Source: Acidobacteria bacterium UBA7540 (GTDB taxonomy: Bacteria > Acidobacteriota > Terriglobia > UBA7540). From it: a DNA stretch of 41,335 nt. Made by a program: the position numbers and the translations under genes. Each line of letters starts with the position of its first letter. Position 1 is the stretch's first letter. Positions 15,455-24,353 of this stretch are shown one piece after another. The notes beneath the pieces were generated by a model, which searched no databases, was not told the origin of the DNA, and saw only the letters and a list, made by a program, of their open reading frames with translations. The DNA is taken from positions 1-41,335 of the forward strand of contig DLMI01000009.1 in NCBI GenBank assembly GCA_002478145.1, written 5' to 3'.

Positions 15455-16993
15455 TCAGGCCTCGGAATTCGAGGGTGGCATGACGGTGAGCGGCCCATCC
15501 AGATCCCGCATGACGCGTCGCCGGGATGCGGGCGGGTTCTCCTGGTACTGGTAAACGCCCGGTGTCGAGGCGCTGATAAACTTCCCTGACGCCATTTGGC
15601 GCAGTGCCTTGATCTGCTCAGCCGCGGAACGTGAAACCGGCACGATGTAGCGCGCGGCCTGCAGGAGAGTTATTCCCAAGCGATGCGCCTTCCGGCAGCA
15701 CTCTTTGATTTCCGCGCCTGTCCAGCCTTCGTCGTTGGGTAGGTCGCCTGACACGTTGTACTTCTTGAGATAGATTCCCCAGATCGTCTCCCGCTCCTCC
15801 TCCGAGGGCAGGTCGAAGAAGAACGTGCCCAGCGTGAAGCGCCTGCGCAGCTCGGGAGGCAAGCTCGCGATGGAATTGCAAGTCGCAATGAACAGCATCC
15901 TCCCTTGCGAGACCGCGTCAATGATCTGGAGCGCCGTACGCAAGCGTTCGGTCGAAGCACCCACCAGAGAACTCTCCATGGCCGGCAAGTCGAAAGCAAT
16001 CGTGGGGATGCCTGCAGTACTGCCCGTGGCCTTTGCTGCTGCACTCTTGGCAGCCCCCGCTGGACCGACAAACACAATTCCATCCGCCTCACAGTCCTGC
16101 ATGTACGTCAGGATGGTCCCGGTCATCTCCGTCTTTACACCGGAGAGGTCGGTACCGGTTCCTGCAAACGCCTTCTCAATCTCATCAATGAACACGACAA
16201 CGCGTGGAGGATCAACACCTCGAAGCACTGCCCGCAGGAAGCTCTTGACGTTCTCGACCCCGCCAATATCCTCAAAGGTCTCACCGCCTCGCCACACCGA
16301 CAGGCCCTGTGTCTGCTCAATGATTTGGCGCTTGCCCTCCCAGAGGTCTTCCGTATCGAGCTGGCGCTTGACCAATGAGATCGCCAGTGCCTGTTCCGCC
16401 GGGAATGCAGCTAGGCCAATCAGGGCGTCAACCGCCTTATCGATCACCTGGCGCTCGGGCTCATCCAGCTTGGCCGCGTTGAAAGTCTCCCGAACAATCT
16501 GCTCCAGGTGAGTGGTGGAAGGCAGAGGCTCGTCAAGGACGAGAACGTCCTGGCCCAATTCCTGCGGCAAGGTCGCGCCGGGAACTGTTAGCAGGACCAG
16601 CGTCCTGCCCGTCGCCCTGAAGGGGTCTCGCAGGTCCCAGATCCCTTGCATCACTCCGGGGTCATTCCAGAAGCGGTGAGCGTTCGAGTAAAGCAGGAGG
16701 CCATCCTCGCCAAGCTGCTGAGCCAAAAGCAGGGCATCGACCGGCCCAATCGTCGCAGCCTGACGTTCACCAAGCACGCGCGCCAGTTCCTCGCCGCTGT
16801 CCCGGCCGATCGCATAGAGGCCGCGGACCACTTCCCACCCGAGCAGCGGTGGAAGCTCGCGGCCTTGCTTGAGAGTCTCGATGATGAAATGGGTTGTGCT
16901 TGCTGGGTCGGCAGTGCGTACCGCCACAAGCAGCGTCGAGACACACCGCGCGGCATGGAACGCCGACGCAAACTCCTCCATAGATCGAATCAT
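15455..16993 (-). CDS. AAA+ ATPase with Walker B placed before Walker A (Ycf46-related)
   Basis: The 512-aa protein has an N-terminal region like Ycf46-type AAA+ proteins (GLLLYSNAHRFWNDPGVMQG, TLPQELGQDVLVLDEPLP, residues about 95-160) and the entry motif TFEDIGGVENVK at 239-250. Next comes the Walker B strand RVVVFIDEIEKAFAG (264-278) with helix TGTILTYMQD. Only then comes the P-loop GPAGAAKS (310-317), followed by SSLVGASTERLRTALQIID. Sensor 1 (MLFIATCNSI, 366-375), PPELRRRF and a sensor-2-like GAEIKECC close the core. In normal family members Walker A precedes Walker B, so the two segments are exchanged. The P-loop also has alanine in place of the last glycine. The ATG at 16993 has AAAGGAGC upstream. 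It is part of the decayed element. Confidence 0.85.
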   Translation of the reverse strand: MIRSMEEFASAFHAARCVSTLLVAVRTADPASTTHFIIETLKQGRELPPLLGWEVVRGLYAIGRDSGEELARVLGERQAATIGPVDALLLAQQLGEDGLLLYSNAHRFWNDPGVMQGIWDLRDPFRATGRTLVLLTVPGATLPQELGQDVLVLDEPLPSTTHLEQIVRETFNAAKLDEPERQVIDKAVDALIGLAAFPAEQALAISLVKRQLDTEDLWEGKRQIIEQTQGLSVWRGGETFEDIGGVENVKSFLRAVLRGVDPPRVVVFIDEIEKAFAGTGTDLSGVKTEMTGTILTYMQDCEADGIVFVGPAGAAKSAAAKATGSTAGIPTIAFDLPAMESSLVGASTERLRTALQIIDAVSQGRMLFIATCNSIASLPPELRRRFTLGTFFFDLPSEEERETIWGIYLKKYNVSGDLPNDEGWTGAEIKECCRKAHRLGITLLQAARYIVPVSRSAAEQIKALRQMASGKFISASTPGVYQYQENPPASRRRVMRDLDGPLTVMPPSNSEA

Positions 16994-17132
16994 GTACGTG
17001 CTCCTTTCGAGAAAGGACTCTTAACCCACATTTCCATTTTTTGGTTGCACCTTTGAATCTTCGAATCGTCGCCGTCATCACTATTCATGCGGGTGTGAAC
17101 GCGATGAAGACGCTCCGGAGGTCTTGTACGCA

Positions 17133-17462
17133 ATGGGTGAGATACAAAACCGGCCCTTTCAGCTCTCCTTCAACGCCCCTCTCAAGGTAGATTTCCAAGG
17201 TTCCCGCGTCACTTCCGACGGCGGCTTAGTTCTGGTGCGGGAATTCGACAAGCAACTCGGCTTCGGAGAACTCATCGAGCAGCACCTGAAGGTCGGCAAG
17301 TGGTCACTCACCAGCTTGCAGCAGAGGCTGGTGAAGGCGGGCGGTCGCCTGCTGAAACATACCCGCTACTACTGGCTGCTGCTGGCGGAGAGCCTTCTGA
17401 CGCGGCGGCTCCTCGGAGCCATGCTGGGCAGGATCGCGAGGCTGCCGGTTCCCACGGGGTAA
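17133..17462 (+). pseudogene. IS1380-family transposase with large internal deletion
   Basis: The first 52 codons are the N-terminus of an IS1380 transposase (NRPFQLSFNAPLKVDFQGSR, VTSDGGLVLVREFDKQLGFG, ELIEQHL). The last 55 are its C-terminus (WSLTSLQQRLVKAGGRLLKH, ARLPVPTG). The whole DDE catalytic core between them is missing, with the junction at about 17286-17297. The reading frame is kept across the junction. It is a non-autonomous or dead element. The 3' flank to about 17650 resembles IS1380 downstream sequence. Confidence 0.8.
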
Positions 17463-17816
17463 CCCCGGCTTGGGTAGTGGGAATGCGGATGAAAACACCC
17501 CAGGACGCTGCGGTGTCTGAAATACCGATGGAGCACGCGACGACTGCAGGCGTTCAGGACTCGCGGAAGGCAGAAGAGAGTCGTTCGGACCATCTCGGAG
17601 AGTCAAAATGCACCGAAAGGGCTCGGTTGGAGACAACCGGGTGTATACTCTGACGTACTGGAACGCCAAGAAGCGAATGCCGGTTTCCATGTTCTCGTAT
17701 GGCGACCTGATGGGACGCGAAATCAAAACGCCAAGTAGCTGTGCCAGAGTGCGGAGGGCATTTATAATCGCGGGCTCGACAAGTTTGATTCTGTATTCAT
17801 AATTTTCGGGGTATTC
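17463..17816. other. 354-bp stretch: IS1380 3' flank and upstream region of the GH106 gene
   Basis: There is no supported gene. The left part continues the insertion-sequence tail. The right part contains a candidate promoter for the following gene. Confidence 0.45.
17776..17803 (+). promoter_or_regulatory. Candidate sigma-70 promoter for the GH106 gene
   Basis: TCGACA (17776-17781) and CATAAT (17798-17803) are separated by 16 nt. The ATG lies 13 nt after the -10 box and no Shine-Dalgarno is visible, so the message could be nearly leaderless. This rests on pattern matching only. Confidence 0.3.
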
Positions 17817-20800
17817 ATGATGAAAATGACGCGGCGAGATTTTCTGGAGGTCACCGGAGCCGGTTTGGGCGGCTTGGCGCTGAAAGAGGGTTCCATGTTT
17901 TCGGCCCAGCCGGCGGAACTCTCTGGCGGGGTGGCGGCGCTTTACGAAAAGTTTCTCGATCCGGACAGGAAATACAGCATCCGGCCGTTTTGGTTTTGGA
18001 ACGGCGCCCTAACGGGCGAGGAGCTGGGACGCCAAATTCGCCAAATGGTTGAGCACGGCGTTTACGGCGCCTATGCCCACAATCGCGACGGTCTTCAGAC
18101 TCGTTATATGTCGGAAGAGTGGTGGCAGGCACTGGGCGGAGCCTTGCAGGCCTCCAAGGACGCGGGATTTTGTCTCTGCATGGTCGACGAGTTTGAGTGG
18201 CCCAGCGGTGAGGCTCGCGATTATTGGATGCCGGGGACCAACAAGAGCCACGTGGTCGAAGCCAATCCCGAATTCCATTCGCGACGCATGCGGTCAACGG
18301 AAAGTATCGTCCAGGGGCCGAAGCGGTGGAGTTCGCCCCTCACAGAGAAAACGGTTGCGGTGGCCGCCGGAAAACGCCTGGGGCCAGACCGCTTGGATGG
18401 CAATACCCTGCAAGCAGTAGCTTGGGAAAAGGGCGCCAAGGAAGTCTCCTGGGACGTGCCCGAAGGAGAGTGGCTCATCACCGCTTACGACCTGGTACCG
18501 GCGATGCCCAACGGGGGTACGGTGGACCTGATGAACCGGGAGGCGATTGGCGCATTTATCAAGCTCTATTACGAGGAGTTCTATAAGCGATATAGCCAGT
18601 ACTTTGGCAACGCCATGCCCGCCACCTTTGCCGATCACGAGGGCTCTTACGGAGACAAGCTGCCGTGGACGCCCCTCCTTTTCGAAACCTTCCGGCGCAA
18701 GGTGGGTTATGATCTCATTCCCTACCTTCCCGGCCTCATCTACGAGATTGGCCCCAAGACGGAGAAACTCCGCTGCGATCTCCTGGACACGATCAGTGAA
18801 TTGTACTCCGACAACTTTTGGAAGCAGGTCAGCGACTGGTGCGGCCAGCACAACATCTATCATTCGGGGCATGTTTGGGAAGAGTCGCTCTTCTGGGGGG
18901 CCGCGTGGCAAGGCGACTTCTATCGTATCCTACGTTCCATGAGCATTCCAGGCTGCGACACATTGATGGAATGGGCGCACGAGTCGGTTTGGCTGAGGGA
19001 GGTCGCTTCCGTTGCCGCCTTCGAGGGAAAACACGTGGTTTGCGAGAATCAGGGCGTGCAAGGCAGCGATTCCTACTTGAGCCCCGAAATGATGCGCCGA
19101 GTTTCCAACTGCCTGGGCGCCTGGGACATCGGTGAGTTCGTTCCGCACGCCTTCAATTATGATCTGGCGCGCACCAACTATCCGCCGGACTGGTTCCGCG
19201 GGCAGCCGTACCTGCCCTGGTTTCGTTTCTACGCGGACCAGATGCGGCGGATCAGCTTCGTCAATTGCGAAAGCCAGCGCCTGTGCGATATTGTTGTGCT
19301 TTATCCACAAGTGTCCATTTGGGGACAATCGTCATCGGCATTCCGTAACGACGATTTCACCCACCTGTTAGGGAACGCCGACTGGAGCCCCGACGCGGTG
19401 GAGACCAGTGAGCAATACGCTGATCTCAAAATGCGCCTTACCGAAGCGCGTTACGACTTTATGGTCGCGGATGATTACTACCTCGCAAAGAGCGAGCTGG
19501 GCGGCGGCCGCCTGCGCATCAACAATTCGGAGTTTCAGGTTTTGATTCTTCCGCCCATGTCGACCACGCGGCGGAGCACGGCCATGCGGGTGCGCGACCT
19601 TTACCAGGCGGGTGGGACGGTTATCGCTCTGCGCCGCCTCCCCTATACCTCGGTGGAGTCCGGCCGCGAGGACCCGGAGTTGAAAGCGATTTGGGAGGAA
19701 GTATTCGATCTTCATCCCAACGTTGAACCTTACGCTATGCGCAAGAGCGCAAGCGGCGGGCGCTCTTATTGGGTGCCAGGTCATGTCACCGACCTCGTGG
19801 AGATTATTCGTGAGGTATTGGATCCTGACATCGAACTGGTGGAAGGGCCGACCGACAACCTTTACGTATTGCACAAGCGGAACGCCGGTGTTGATCTCTA
19901 CTGGGTTGTCAATGACAAGGCCGAGGCTCGCACCCACATGCTGCGATTCAAGGCGAAGGGCCGGCCGGAAAAATGGGAAGCGCCAACGGGCAAGCGCTCA
20001 CCCCTCTTCTATGAAACGCAGGGGGACAAAACTCTCGTACGGCTGGCCCTGGGATCTTGGGATGCCGCGTATGTGGTGTTTGATCCCACGGGCCCGGCCC
20101 AACCCCTGGCGCTCGCGGCGACAAACCTGGAAGAGTTTCATGTGTTGCGCGCCGACGAGAAGCAAGTGGTGGTGCATGGACGTGGGGCGCCCGGCGATAA
20201 AACGGGGTACGTGGAATTGCAGAAGGGCCAGACCCGCTACCGGGGAGAGTATCACTCCAAGAGTGCGCTCCCGCTTGAAATCTCGGGCGAGTGGAACGTC
20301 ACGGTGGAAGCACCATCCATCGACTCGCCCTATGCCCAGGTGCGCGAGGATCCTACGGGCCGAGGCCTGAAGGAGCGCTGGTACGCCAAGACCGGCGACA
20401 AGGCGAGTTGGAATCCCCTTTGGCTTGCTCCGCAGATGCGCTCGATCCAGAAGTGGAATACGATTGGCCTGTTCCCCAACCCCGACGACCACGGCTTGGA
20501 GGAAGCGTACGCGCCGGAGAGCGACGAACGCATCGATTATGGCAAGGATTACATCGGCAAAGATGGCCAGCAACTCCACTGGGTGGAATTCAACTCTGCT
20601 GACGATTCCATTGTGCCCCTGGCGTCCACATGGAATGGAACCATCAAGGTGGCAGGCGGGCCTTACGGTCCGGACTGCTACGTGGTCGACTATGGCCGTG
20701 TGCTGCGCGCCCCCGTGATGCAGGGAACGGTTTACCTGCAAACCAACGTTTACCACCCGAAAGGGGGCCTGGCGGTTATGCTGCTGGGAGCGCCTCACCC

Positions 20801-21659
20801 CACCACCGTTTTCGTGAATCATGAGAAAGTCTACTCGCGCTTCATGCGCCCCCTCTATTTTGACCCTATCGATGGGTTTGCGACACGCATTCCGCTTACC
20901 CTCAAGAGCGGATGGAACAGCATTCTGATCAAGTTCCTCCACAACAGTCCGGATGACGGCAAGGCGCCGCAATGCACTTGCCGCATCGAACAGGCCAATG
21001 GGTCCGCCATCGAAGGCCTGGTGTCGAATTCGAGAATTGTCAGTGATCCGCAGACAGCGCCGCAAGGCTATGGCTGGCTGAGCTTCGCGATTCCACGCGT
21101 TGCACGTGCGTTGCGTGTGCCTCCGTTGCGGGATGAGTACCTCGTGTTTGTCGGTGATAAACAGGTTCCCGCCGCAGCGGAAATCCCTCTTCCCCGTGGC
21201 GCGCGCACGGTGACCTTGCGGGTCAGCGCGCGGGAAGTGCTCGATCATCCCTTTGCTTTTTCCACGGCCTCCGCGGTGCTTCCGCTTGGAACATGGAAAG
21301 TGCCGGGGCTGGAACACTTCTCCGGGTCGATGGTCTACGAAATGTCCGTGGATGTACCGGCGCTGCTGCTGGCGGAGCGCGTCATCCTGGATTGCGGCGT
21401 GGTCGGGGTGTGCACAGAAGTCTGGGTGAATGGCAAGGCCGTCGGAAAGCGGCCGTGGGGGCCGTTCGTCTTCGACGTGACGGAACAACTCCACCTCGGG
21501 AAAAACCAAATAAAGGTCCGGGTGGTCAATACCGAGGCCAACGCCCGCGCCGTGGGGACTTGGCTCGACCATCTCGCGAACATCGATGTAGACGGCTGGC
21601 ACGGACCGGCCCGTCTGGTACCGTTCATCGAGCGAGAGATCACCTGTTCGCCGGTCTGA
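17817..21659 (+). CDS. Tat-exported GH106-type alpha-L-rhamnosidase-like glycoside hydrolase, 1280 aa
   Basis: The N-terminus TRRDFLEVTGAGLGGLAL is a twin-arginine signal, so the folded enzyme is exported. Residues 50-75 (YSIRPFWFWNGALTGEELGR, QIRQMVEHGVYG) match the start of the GH106/rhamnosidase-like TIM barrel. Further barrel features are CMVDEFEWPSG, PATFADHEGSYGDKLPWTP, FRRKVGYDLIPYLPGL and GHVWEESLF. The C-terminal 400 residues contain beta-sandwich, galactose-binding-like modules (VFVNHEKVYSRF; CTEVWVNGKAVGKRPWGPFV). The likely substrate is an L-rhamnose-containing glycan, though family specificity is broad. It sits between two broken mobile genes and is intact, so it is probably the cargo of a later insertion or rearrangement. 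Confidence 0.82.
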   Translation: MMKMTRRDFLEVTGAGLGGLALKEGSMFSAQPAELSGGVAALYEKFLDPDRKYSIRPFWFWNGALTGEELGRQIRQMVEHGVYGAYAHNRDGLQTRYMSEEWWQALGGALQASKDAGFCLCMVDEFEWPSGEARDYWMPGTNKSHVVEANPEFHSRRMRSTESIVQGPKRWSSPLTEKTVAVAAGKRLGPDRLDGNTLQAVAWEKGAKEVSWDVPEGEWLITAYDLVPAMPNGGTVDLMNREAIGAFIKLYYEEFYKRYSQYFGNAMPATFADHEGSYGDKLPWTPLLFETFRRKVGYDLIPYLPGLIYEIGPKTEKLRCDLLDTISELYSDNFWKQVSDWCGQHNIYHSGHVWEESLFWGAAWQGDFYRILRSMSIPGCDTLMEWAHESVWLREVASVAAFEGKHVVCENQGVQGSDSYLSPEMMRRVSNCLGAWDIGEFVPHAFNYDLARTNYPPDWFRGQPYLPWFRFYADQMRRISFVNCESQRLCDIVVLYPQVSIWGQSSSAFRNDDFTHLLGNADWSPDAVETSEQYADLKMRLTEARYDFMVADDYYLAKSELGGGRLRINNSEFQVLILPPMSTTRRSTAMRVRDLYQAGGTVIALRRLPYTSVESGREDPELKAIWEEVFDLHPNVEPYAMRKSASGGRSYWVPGHVTDLVEIIREVLDPDIELVEGPTDNLYVLHKRNAGVDLYWVVNDKAEARTHMLRFKAKGRPEKWEAPTGKRSPLFYETQGDKTLVRLALGSWDAAYVVFDPTGPAQPLALAATNLEEFHVLRADEKQVVVHGRGAPGDKTGYVELQKGQTRYRGEYHSKSALPLEISGEWNVTVEAPSIDSPYAQVREDPTGRGLKERWYAKTGDKASWNPLWLAPQMRSIQKWNTIGLFPNPDDHGLEEAYAPESDERIDYGKDYIGKDGQQLHWVEFNSADDSIVPLASTWNGTIKVAGGPYGPDCYVVDYGRVLRAPVMQGTVYLQTNVYHPKGGLAVMLLGAPHPTTVFVNHEKVYSRFMRPLYFDPIDGFATRIPLTLKSGWNSILIKFLHNSPDDGKAPQCTCRIEQANGSAIEGLVSNSRIVSDPQTAPQGYGWLSFAIPRVARALRVPPLRDEYLVFVGDKQVPAAAEIPLPRGARTVTLRVSAREVLDHPFAFSTASAVLPLGTWKVPGLEHFSGSMVYEMSVDVPALLLAERVILDCGVVGVCTEVWVNGKAVGKRPWGPFVFDVTEQLHLGKNQIKVRVVNTEANARAVGTWLDHLANIDVDGWHGPARLVPFIEREITCSPV

Positions 21660-21713
21660 TCCTCGTTCCCCGGCCCGCCCTGCTGTGCACGGCGGCATGG
21701 CACGGGCAGTCCA

Positions 21714-22328
21714 ATGGTTCTCAAGATCTTCATCGGCGCCGTCAAACCAGAAGCGCTGAGCTGCGCCCCGGTGAATGCCCAGCGGCCCACGGATGGCATT
21801 GCCGTACCTGCCGGACTTCAACGCATCGTGCTTGGGAAAGACCTCGACTCCTTCCCGCCCCCTGCCTCCCTTGACCGGGATACCCAACCGCAGGGCAAGA
21901 CCGCAAACGTAGATCCGGCAGTCCCGCGCTGGGAGCGGCTCCGCCAGGAACATCCGGAGATATCCGCCCCGATGACTCTTCTCAAGAGCCGACTCCACCC
22001 CATCCTGCCTGAGGTAGAAGCCGAGCTTCAGGAGATCCGTAAGCGAATCCTGATAGTCCGCGTCGACGGCCACCCACTTCGAGCACTGGGTGGCGGGGTT
22101 GATCGAGTAGAGGCCGATGGTGATTTCGCCCTCGAGGTGGCGGCGGATTGTGTCAGGTGTCAGGCTGAGCCCCTGGCCGGTTTTGTTGTCCTTGGGACGG
22201 TAGTAGTAATGCCGGGCGCTTTCCGGGTGGGGTCGGTTGGACTGGATGGTGTAGGCCCGACGGTTGACGAAGAGGCGAAAGTAATCCGCCACCACACTGG
22301 CCGGCGCATTTAGACGAAGCATCCGCAT
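21714..22328 (-). pseudogene. Archaeo-eukaryotic-type primase of TOTE conflict systems, truncated
   Basis: The start is ATG at 22328 after GGGAGGAGAGA. About 205 residues match the AEP primase domain: the catalytic D89/D91 pair in KWVAVDADYQD, the SHRGGYLRMF motif (118-127), VEVFPKHD (161-168) and the RYGNAIRGPLGIHR loop. Upstream of these are FRLFVNRRAYTIQS and the YYYRPKDN region. Homology stops at about 21714, 55 bp from the end of the convergent GH106 gene. The helicase or nuclease part normally following the primase is missing. An open frame continues antisense through GH106, but it has no primase-like content. Confidence 0.8.
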
Positions 22329-22438
22329 TCTCTCCTCCCTGAAGTCAGGTGGACAGCACCGCTACTTCATGTTGGTGGTGAAATGATGATGGTGCTCAGT
22401 CAGATGGGACTTTTGGCTGTAGGCATCCAGATTGACGA

Positions 22439-22470
22439 CATGCAGTTTTCGCACCCATGCAGTTTTCGCA
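22439..22470. repeat. Direct repeat CATGCAGTTTTCGCA x2
   Basis: The 15-mer occurs at 22439-22453 and 22456-22470 with a 17-bp period. It lies in the gap between the truncated primase and the next gene, about 115 bp before that gene's start. Confidence 0.7.
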
Positions 22471-22584
22471 GTTGACGCCATTTGCGTCCAAGGCTAGAAT
22501 TTTGCCGACGTCTTTAGTCGAACCAGGCGGCATTTTCCGGTGCCTGTTTATACGGAAATAACCTACTTAGAAAGGATAATACAC

Positions 22585-23061
22585 ATGAAGGCATCCCTTC
22601 TTGCTGGCGCTGCACTCCTCGCCATAACCATAGCTGCTTTTGGCCAGGGGCCCCCTGGCAGCGTTCCCGCCAAGGTTGGCCATGCCAGCTTCAAGTTTGG
22701 CAGCTCCCAATTCAGTTATGACAAAGTAACAGGCGATTTCATGCAGTCTTATGGTTTCTCGGTAGTCATGCTCAACTTTTCCAAGGACGGCAAGCCGGCC
22801 AGCGATCACCTTACGGTCTCGGTCATGATTCAAAAGGCTGGCGCTGTTGACCTGAATCAGCCCATGGGCAATGGCATTGGCTACTTTACGGGGGGCAAGG
22901 TCTTTGACTACGAGAAGGGGAAGAGTCAGTGCACGATGAATGTGACAAAGCTGACCCCCACATCGGTTGAGGGCAATGCCGAATGTCCGGTGGTTAACGA
23001 CAAATTCGGCCAGGGGAAGAACTCTCTCACCGCAGTAAAATTCTCCGCATCGACCAACTAA
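22585..23061 (+). CDS. Small exported protein of unknown family, 158 aa
   Basis: The ATG at 22585 has AGAAAGGA upstream and begins a signal peptide (MKASLLAGAALLAITIAAFG). The mature part is beta-rich and contains SFKFGSSQFSYDKVTGDF, VVMLNFSKDGKPASDHLTVS and two late cysteines (SQCTMNVTK; GNAECPVV) that could form a disulfide. I do not recognise a family. It appears complete and has no obvious operon partner within the decayed region. Confidence 0.7.
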   Translation: MKASLLAGAALLAITIAAFGQGPPGSVPAKVGHASFKFGSSQFSYDKVTGDFMQSYGFSVVMLNFSKDGKPASDHLTVSVMIQKAGAVDLNQPMGNGIGYFTGGKVFDYEKGKSQCTMNVTKLTPTSVEGNAECPVVNDKFGQGKNSLTAVKFSASTN

Positions 23062-23227
23062 CCCGTTGATGAGGTACTTGAACCGCATGATGAATCTCGC
23101 TTGACCCCGCCGGAGGGTGAGTGCATCATTCCGACTACCGCGCTGAAGCAGCTTAAGCGTCCGAAACATAGGACCGAGTGAGTTGAAGTGGTGTCGGGCA
23201 CGGTGTGGGAAAGAAAGAAACTCTTGG

Positions 23228-23659
23228 TTATCGAGCCGTGCCCGCGAGGGCTGACGCCATGAGCTCAGTAGCCGCCCGCAGTTTCGGGATATCGGCTTCC
23301 GTCATGCGGCCAACATCGCCGTACTTGAAGGTGCCTCCACTGGCCCATTCCACCACTTCACCGATAGCTTGCTTCTTGGCTGTGGCAACACGGCGTGCCG
23401 CCGTCAGGAACTCGTTGCGGAGTTGGTTAAATCTCGAACTTCCCGCCGACCCGTTACCATTGTTGGGCACAGACGAAGAGGGGGTCTCACAGGCGTGTGG
23501 TTTGGCAAGCCCGTTCCCGCCAGAAACCCTGGAACCGTTCCCAGGAGACCCAGTCTCACCCAGCGGGTTCGACGGAGCGCTGCCAGGAGTTGTCTCCGTG
23601 TGGGTTTCAATAGTCTCATCCGTAGCCACGGACTGCCACGGCGAGCCATCCTTCTTCAC
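23228..23659 (-). CDS. Small protein downstream of an XRE regulator, 143 aa
   Basis: The GTG start overlaps the stop of the upstream XRE remnant (GTGA-type coupling). The first 75 residues are disordered and rich in Thr, Ser, Gly, Pro and Asn. The last 65 form a helical domain (FNQLRNEFLTAARRVATAKK, QAIGEVVEWASGGTFKYGDV, GRMTEADIPKLRAATELM). The conserved-looking tail suggests a real protein, possibly co-functional with the regulator. The function is unknown. Confidence 0.6.
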   Translation of the reverse strand: MKKDGSPWQSVATDETIETHTETTPGSAPSNPLGETGSPGNGSRVSGGNGLAKPHACETPSSSVPNNGNGSAGSSRFNQLRNEFLTAARRVATAKKQAIGEVVEWASGGTFKYGDVGRMTEADIPKLRAATELMASALAGTAR

Positions 23660-23940
23660 TCACGTTTGCATTTCCGTTTAACCAAGTCACGGGGTACCGA
23701 TATCAGCAACGATCTATCTTCGACGGGCATCTGGCCGAAGAGTCCCAAGAGGGTCTGCTCCTGGGGCCCAATCGGAATCCTTTCCGGGAGCTTAGGAGCT
23801 TCCGGCTTCCCGTCCCCAACAAAGAAAAGCTGGTATAGCTCAACGTCCAGGGCTTTCGCCCATCTCTCTAGGACCGCGAGCGATGGGGTCACATGCCCGT
23901 TTTCCACTCGGGAGATGCGAGAGGGAAGTCGGGGTACATC
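23656..23940 (-). pseudogene. XRE-family regulator, N-terminally truncated
   Basis: The frame contains the second half of an HTH_3 domain (SRISRVENGHVTPSLAVLER, WAKALDVELYQLFF) followed by a linker and helical tail (PIGPQEQTLLGLFGQMPVED). The first helices and start are missing. The upstream DNA instead encodes the N-terminus of an integrase in another frame. Confidence 0.7.
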
Positions 23941-23983
23941 GTATCCCCCCTGGCCGTCGAGACGGTTGGCGCCAGCGTCTCTC

Positions 23984-24284
23984 TGATTGCGCCTTTCTGT
24001 CGGAGCCAAGCCAGAAGGCGGTTCAGGTTAGTGACATCGCCGTGCTTTACTTCCCCGTGGTGTTCCAAGTAGCGCGCCACATGCTCCGGTGTAATCTCCT
24101 GCAAGGCTATTCTGCGGTGCTTGAGCCATCTACTGAACTGAGCAATTCGTCGGAGCAGTACGCGCCCAGAGATCCTCGTATAGTTGAGATCGCAGAGCTG
24201 CTGCGCGAACAGATCGATATATTCCTTCAATGGACCCGAGCGCATTCGACGCAAGGCTTTGGGGTCGGTGAAAAATCGTTCCAT
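23984..24284 (-). pseudogene. Site-specific integrase, N-terminal fragment
   Basis: About 100 residues from ATG 24284 (AAAGGAAG upstream) match the SAM-like, core-binding N-terminus of tyrosine recombinases: PLKEYIDLFAQQLCDLNYTR, RIAQFSRWLKH, ITPEHVARYLEHHG, NRLLAWLRQKGAI. The sequence then runs out of homology at the junction with the XRE remnant, and the catalytic domain is absent. Confidence 0.65.
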
Positions 24285-24353
24285 AAGACACTTCCTTTCA
24301 CCAGAAGGTGTCACGAAACAAATCCAAAGACTATGCCGAGTTCTGAAAGACGG

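Noticed and set aside
19998..21713. Long minus-strand open frame continuing the primase antisense to the GH106 gene
   Set aside because: It shows no primase or other domain content and mirrors the codon structure of the plus-strand glycosidase. Only 21714-22328 is primase-like.
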